From Bog-793 sp050013835 (lineage in GTDB: Bacteria; Actinomycetota; Acidimicrobiia; Acidimicrobiales; Bog-793), in assembly GCA_050013835.1 (NCBI GenBank), contig JBEKEM010000008.1, forward strand, positions 82,040-146,039: a DNA stretch of 64,000 nt. The letters are read 5' to 3'. The stretch's first letter is position 1. Each line of letters opens with the position of its first letter. Below the pieces are notes generated by a model. That model was given only the letters and a program-made list of their open reading frames with translations. It searched no databases and was not told the origin of the DNA. This document shows positions 63,940 through 64,000 of this stretch, piece by piece. Made by a program: the position numbers and the translations under genes.

Positions 63940-64000
63940 ATGCCAACCATCATCGGCTACCACAGTGTGAAGGACACGGATCGCTGGCTTGCCTCACCGA
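63940..64000 (+). CDS. Start of a hypothetical protein, cut by window edge
   Basis: ATG 63940 with GAAGGAGGAGCC directly upstream; reads MPTIIGYHSVKDTDRWLASP. Only 20 codons are visible. The start resembles small actinobacterial proteins of the MPTIVGxHxVKDxxHWL type, whose function I do not know. Confidence 0.65.
   Translation, partial: MPTIIGYHSVKDTDRWLASP

Overview
The window is a high-GC actinobacterial chromosome segment. GC-rich codon use, frequent GTG/TTG starts, strong AGGAGG sites, a group-2 sigma factor, a DUF2180/Acr3/ArsR operon and many collagen-like or Ala-rich secreted proteins point to Actinomycetota. An acidimicrobial lineage is my guess, not something the sequence proves. 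No rRNA, intact tRNA or CRISPR array was found.

About 1-20.6 kb is a carbohydrate-use region, mostly on the minus strand. It holds a GH36 alpha-galactosidase (cut by the window edge), a UgpC/MsmK-type ABC ATPase, two paralogous MalF/MalG permease pairs (one with a solute-binding protein), a GH31 alpha-xylosidase/alpha-glucosidase, a zinc polyol-type dehydrogenase, and a fused PfkB kinase-GatZ/KbaZ protein. Together they fit uptake and hydrolysis of a galactose- or xylose-containing glycan and polyol/tagatose catabolism towards fructose 6-phosphate. Decayed IS110, IS21 and LacI remnants and a vestigial permease tail lie between them.

About 21-33.5 kb is accessory DNA: remnants of IS30, ISL3, IS21, hsdR, GNAT and transketolase genes among a few intact genes (PIN toxin-like, DinB-like, pterin dehydratase-glyoxalase fusion, UbiA, aldo/keto reductase, YidD, a translationally coupled secreted/membrane pair, a frameshifted collagen-like gene). 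About 33.8-41.5 kb is more ordered: an arsenite operon, a dead tyrosine recombinase, a two-component system, and a divergent ferric-reductase-like/FMN-binding/ApbE operon that should make a flavinylated extracytoplasmic electron-transfer chain. About 44-52 kb carries a LysE exporter, cold-shock protein, sigma factor, DegV and a second collagen-like protein.

The most unusual feature runs through the second two thirds. Seven paralogous secreted proteins, six of them with exactly seven ~41-residue repeats, look like seven-bladed tectonin-type beta-propellers. Most copies have a downstream hairpin whose stem is kept by compensatory changes, and most have an IstB C-terminal fossil upstream. They are interspersed with at least twelve same-orientation copies of a dispersed element that contains the 3' half of a tRNA gene plus a 10-bp variable tandem repeat. 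From 57 to 63.7 kb this becomes a tandem array of three ~2.2-kb cassettes (tRNA-3' element, spacer, hairpin, propeller gene, promoter). This resembles serial cassette accretion at a tRNA-like attachment site and is the best candidate for an undescribed system here.
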